From positions 2,838,001-2,902,000 of the forward strand of contig NZ_OY776217.1 in the NCBI RefSeq assembly GCF_963675455.1: 64,000 nt of DNA, read 5' to 3'. Of the stretch, positions 61,791 through 64,000 are shown piece after piece (positions within the stretch are counted from its first letter, which is position 1; each line of letters opens with the position of its first letter). Under the pieces are notes generated by a model, which saw nothing but the letters and a program-made list of their open reading frames with translations, did not search any database and was not told where the DNA came from. Position numbers and translations under genes: made by a program. Source of the stretch: Emcibacter sp. Lineage in GTDB: Bacteria; Pseudomonadota; Alphaproteobacteria; Sphingomonadales; Emcibacteraceae.

Positions 61791-61820
61791 AAAAAACGCC
61801 TTCCCGGCTGGGAAGGCGTT
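61791..61820 (-). terminator. Strong terminator upstream of phoH
   Basis: AACGCCTTCCC (61795-61805) pairs perfectly with GGGAAGGCGTT (61810-61820), loop of 4; on the minus strand it runs into a T-rich tract. It lies 50 bp before the phoH start and about 190 bp past ompW. Confidence 0.88.
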
Positions 61821-61953
61821 CAAAATACTTTTTTGGGCAACAGAAAGATGTTCAGTTTCTCGACTGGGGTCGTCTATTCCCGCTCGCGGTATCCTCACTC
61901 TGAACTATCCTTTCTCAAAGATTCGTTACATAAAGTGTAATCTTTCAGAGTGA
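61791..61953 (-). ncRNA. Candidate structured RNA or phoH leader
   Basis: On the minus strand this ~160-nt stretch folds into consecutive hairpins: an outer TCACTCTGA/TCAGAGTGA stem (61895-61903 with 61945-61953) enclosing AAAGATT/AATCTTT and TTACA/TGTAA; then CCGC-TC-GCGG (61880-61889); CGAC-TGGG-GTCG (61861-61872); and the terminator. A weak -35/-10 pair (TTATGA, 17 bp, TTACAT at 61984-61956) stands just ahead. No open frame explains it. It could be a free small RNA or a regulated phoH leader; no Rfam family recognised. Confidence 0.45.
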
Positions 61954-61976
61954 GAATGTAAAATATTTCTGCACTG

Positions 61977-62001
61977 CGTCATAAATATTTCTTTTATGAC
62001 G
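61977..62001. promoter_or_regulatory. Perfect hairpin just after ompW
   Basis: CGTCATAAA (61977-61985) with TTTATGACG (61993-62001), loop of 7, 9 nt beyond the ompW stop, without a T-run. It may stabilise the ompW mRNA 3' end; it also overlaps the -35-like element of the candidate RNA. Confidence 0.5.
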
Positions 62002-62009
62002 TCCCGTTA

Positions 62010-62660
62010 TCAGAACAGGTAGCCGATACCGACACCAACAATCCAGGGATCAATATCAACGCCGTCAGCGGTAACAACATCGTTGCCGATGCTGACGTCT
62101 GTATTGAGCCACAATTTTTTCACGTCGACGTTGAAATACCAGTTGTCCTTGATTTTATAATCAAGGCCGGCCTGCAGGGCAAAACCGAAACCGTCGGAAT
62201 AGTCGATGGTTGTCAGGCCAAGGTCTTCGAGAGCGGTAGAGGTATTTTCGCTGTAGAAGAAAGTATAGTTCACACCAGCGCCAATATAGGGGCTGAAATC
62301 TTCCTTGGGTGCGAAATGATACTGTACTGTCAAGGTCGGCGGCAGAAGCCAGACACTGCCCAGCGGCACATCACCGAGGTCGGTGCCATTCACAACAGGA
62401 TGATGCTTGGCTGTACCGGCAATCAGTTCAAGACCGATATTGTCGGTGACAAAATATGTAAAGTCCAGTTCAGGCACGACGGCATTGTCGATGTCTACTT
62501 CACCGCCAATAGAAGATGTTCCGCCAGCATCTGGAGCGACGAGAATACCGCGTGCACGGATCATCCAGTCACCTTTTTCCTTTGCGTCAGCGACACCGGT
62601 CATCAGGGTGGCGGCTGCCAGGCCTGCAATACAACAAGTTGTAAGAAGTTTAGTTTTCAT
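62010..62660 (-). CDS. ompW: OmpW family outer-membrane protein
   Basis: 216 residues. Signal peptide cleaved after GVADA. Eight-strand barrel pattern: WMIRARGILVAPDAGG, VPELDFTYFVTDNIGLELIAGTAKHHPV, LLPPTLTVQYHF, FSPYIGAGVNYTFFY, and terminal IVGVGIGYLF with the aromatic end. A small hydrophobic-compound channel. An FNR-type box lies 81-94 bp upstream. Confidence 0.94.
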   Translation of the reverse strand: MKTKLLTTCCIAGLAAATLMTGVADAKEKGDWMIRARGILVAPDAGGTSSIGGEVDIDNAVVPELDFTYFVTDNIGLELIAGTAKHHPVVNGTDLGDVPLGSVWLLPPTLTVQYHFAPKEDFSPYIGAGVNYTFFYSENTSTALEDLGLTTIDYSDGFGFALQAGLDYKIKDNWYFNVDVKKLWLNTDVSIGNDVVTADGVDIDPWIVGVGIGYLF

Positions 62661-62740
62661 GGTGTTTCCTCTTAGTGAATATTGGGAAATAAATATCCTT
62701 TGTTACAAACGCAACTTAGAGAAAGAACAATTGTTTGAAA

Positions 62741-62754
62741 TTGATTTAGATCAG
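62741..62754. promoter_or_regulatory. FNR/FixK-type box upstream of ompW
   Basis: TTGAT-TTAG-ATCAG differs from the TTGAT-N4-ATCAA consensus only in the last base. OmpW is a known FNR target in enterobacteria, so oxygen control here is plausible. Confidence 0.6.
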
Positions 62755-62770
62755 CTACTAAAAAGAATTT

Positions 62771-64000
62771 TCACTTACTTGAATGCGCCCTGAACCACTC
62801 GGTTACCCTATCGGCTTCCATGGGCCTGCTGATATAATAACCTTGGGCCTGGTCACATTTCAGCTGGGCAAGAAGGTCCAGTTGCTCGGCATCTTCAACG
62901 CCTTCAGCGATAACCTTGAGGTCGAAACTATGCCCCATGCTGATAATTGCCTCGATCAGGGACTGTGATTCCCGATCTGCCATCATACCACTTACAAATG
63001 CCCTGTCGATCTTAAGTTTATCCACAGGCAGGCGCGGCAGATAGGACAGCGACGAATAACCGGTACCAAAATCGTCAATGGAAAGCTGTATCCCGAGGTC
63101 GGCAAGTCCTCTCAGAGTTGTCAGAACCTCCTCGGTCTTGCTCATGACGATTCCCTCTGTAATTTCCAGTTCAAGATATTGCGGCTCCAGGGACGCCTCT
63201 TCAAGGCATTCCCGCACAAAATCCACAATCCTGTTGTCATGGAAATGGAGCGGGGAAATATTTACCGAAACCGGAAAGGCCGGCAGTCCCCTCGCCTGCC
63301 AGAGTTTGGCCTGCACACAGGCTTCCGGCAAAAGCTGTTCGGTCAGGGGAATAATCTGTTTTGACCATTCGGCAAGAGGAATAAACTCTCCGGGCGATAC
63401 GAACCCCCGTTCCGGATGGTTCCAGCGCATCAGGGCCTCAACGCCGCATATCTGGCGGCTGTTAAGATCAATCTGGGGCTGGTAATGAAGCAGAAACTGA
63501 CTTGATTCCATATTCTCCCGGATATCCGAAAGAAGGGTATTTCTATCCACCAGTTCGGCCTGCATTTCAGTATCGAAGATTATGACCTGACTGCCGCCTT
63601 CCTCCTTCGCTTTGTGAAGGGCAATTCCGGCATTCCGCACCATATGTTCAGCATTTCCCTTGTCATGCGGGTGATATGTAATGCCAATCGAAAGTTCCAC
63701 GGGGATCTGCGCCCCCTCAATATTAATCGCCTTCCTGGTGTTGTCTTTTAGGCTTCGCGCTTCCTGCAATACAGCTTCAACATCTTCATACTGATCGCCG
63801 GTAATGGCAAATTCATCTCCACCAAGGCGAGCCAGGAATTCGTCCGGGCGCATAAAGGTCTTGAGAACCTCCCCGAGCCTGACAATGACATTGTCTCCGA
63901 CTGCATGTCCGAAGACATCGTTAATATTCTTGAAGTTATCGATGTTGACAAGAATGACGCTGACAATTTTATCGGTGTTTTTTGACTGCAGCAGTTTCTT
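62771..64000 (-). CDS. GGDEF-EAL cyclic-di-GMP protein, 5' end outside window
   Basis: 410 residues are visible; the frame is open to the window edge. GGDEF domain: INDVFGHAVGDNVIVRLGEVL and the intact RLGGDEFA active site; the inhibitory I-site position reads RPDE rather than RxxD. EAL domain: CGVEALMRWNHPERG, VNISPLHFHD, LELEITEG, DDFGTGYSSLSYLPRLPVDKLKIDRAFV and VIAEGVEDAEQ, all needed for phosphodiesterase activity. Predicted to make or degrade c-di-GMP, with PDE activity well supported. The sensory N-terminus is missing. Confidence 0.95.
   Translation of the reverse strand, partial: KKLLQSKNTDKIVSVILVNIDNFKNINDVFGHAVGDNVIVRLGEVLKTFMRPDEFLARLGGDEFAITGDQYEDVEAVLQEARSLKDNTRKAINIEGAQIPVELSIGITYHPHDKGNAEHMVRNAGIALHKAKEEGGSQVIIFDTEMQAELVDRNTLLSDIRENMESSQFLLHYQPQIDLNSRQICGVEALMRWNHPERGFVSPGEFIPLAEWSKQIIPLTEQLLPEACVQAKLWQARGLPAFPVSVNISPLHFHDNRIVDFVRECLEEASLEPQYLELEITEGIVMSKTEEVLTTLRGLADLGIQLSIDDFGTGYSSLSYLPRLPVDKLKIDRAFVSGMMADRESQSLIEAIISMGHSFDLKVIAEGVEDAEQLDLLAQLKCDQAQGYYISRPMEADRVTEWFRAHSSK

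Noticed and set aside
1..64000. tRNA, rRNA, CRISPR array, insertion sequence or prophage
   Set aside because: No T-loop/acceptor patterns, no regularly spaced repeats and no transposase, integrase or phage structural genes were found on either strand.

Overview
The window comes from the chromosome of a flagellated alphaproteobacterium. The evidence is a CckA-type hybrid kinase, FlbT/FlaF/FliX flagellar regulators that are largely confined to Alphaproteobacteria, TTAA-N7-TTAA CtrA sites, a MotE/DUF6468 pair, a DUF2336 protein, a DUF4170 protein and a TipN-like polarity protein. Base composition is moderate and the synteny (ion channel, alaS, recA, cckA, flagellar genes) is of the Caulobacter/Kordiimonas/Emcibacter/Sneathiella type. 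I cannot name the genus from sequence alone.

Layout: 0-4.1 kb carries housekeeping genes on the minus strand (start of an ion-channel gene, alaS, recA). 4.3-26.9 kb is a large flagellar block: cckA; the minus-strand operon flgB-flgC-fliE-fliQ-fliR-flhB; the divergent fhlB-fliO-fliP; the minus-strand run fliL-fliM-DUF6468-motE-cheZ-like-two MotB-like genes-periplasmic TPR protein; then flgF-flgG-flgA-flgH, dksA, fliX, and flgI-flgJ-flgN. 27.2-43.3 kb is a flagellin and glycosylation island. Flagellin 1 (+) and flagellin 2 (-) bracket a nine-gene minus-strand nonulosonic-acid-type sugar cassette plus a GNAT gene. Flagellin 2 is accompanied by flaG, flaF and flbT, and two tandem TPR-glycosyltransferases related to Caulobacter FlmG follow. 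43.4-64 kb is mixed: a MoxR/VWA pair, a universal stress protein, a receiver plus Hpt pair, TipN fused translationally to a TRAP transporter operon, DUF2336, an AGCS amino-acid symporter, cytochrome c, MlaC, an ACT-domain regulator, PadR, a nitronate-monooxygenase-like enzyme, PhoH, OmpW and a GGDEF-EAL protein cut by the window end.

How it works together: CckA would feed phosphate to CtrA (not in window). CtrA-type sites sit between flgB and fhlB, and ahead of the cheZ-like gene. Three strong sigma-54 (-24/-12) promoters precede flgF, flgI and flagellin 1. This is the class II then class III/IV hierarchy, with FliX, FlbT and FlaF as checkpoints. The sugar cassette probably makes a CMP-activated nonulosonic acid that the two FlmG-like enzymes place on the two flagellins.

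Most unusual points: a sugar cassette with a NeuB-type synthase, two SpsF-type cytidylyltransferases, a Pse-associated methylase, an aminotransferase and an oxidoreductase but no recognisable PseB or PseG; duplicated FlmG-like enzymes; a MotB-like pair, one lacking the proton-binding Asp, followed by a large secreted TPR protein; a candidate structured RNA ahead of phoH; and switch-like leader hairpins ahead of the DUF4170 gene. No tRNA, rRNA, CRISPR array, insertion sequence or prophage was seen.
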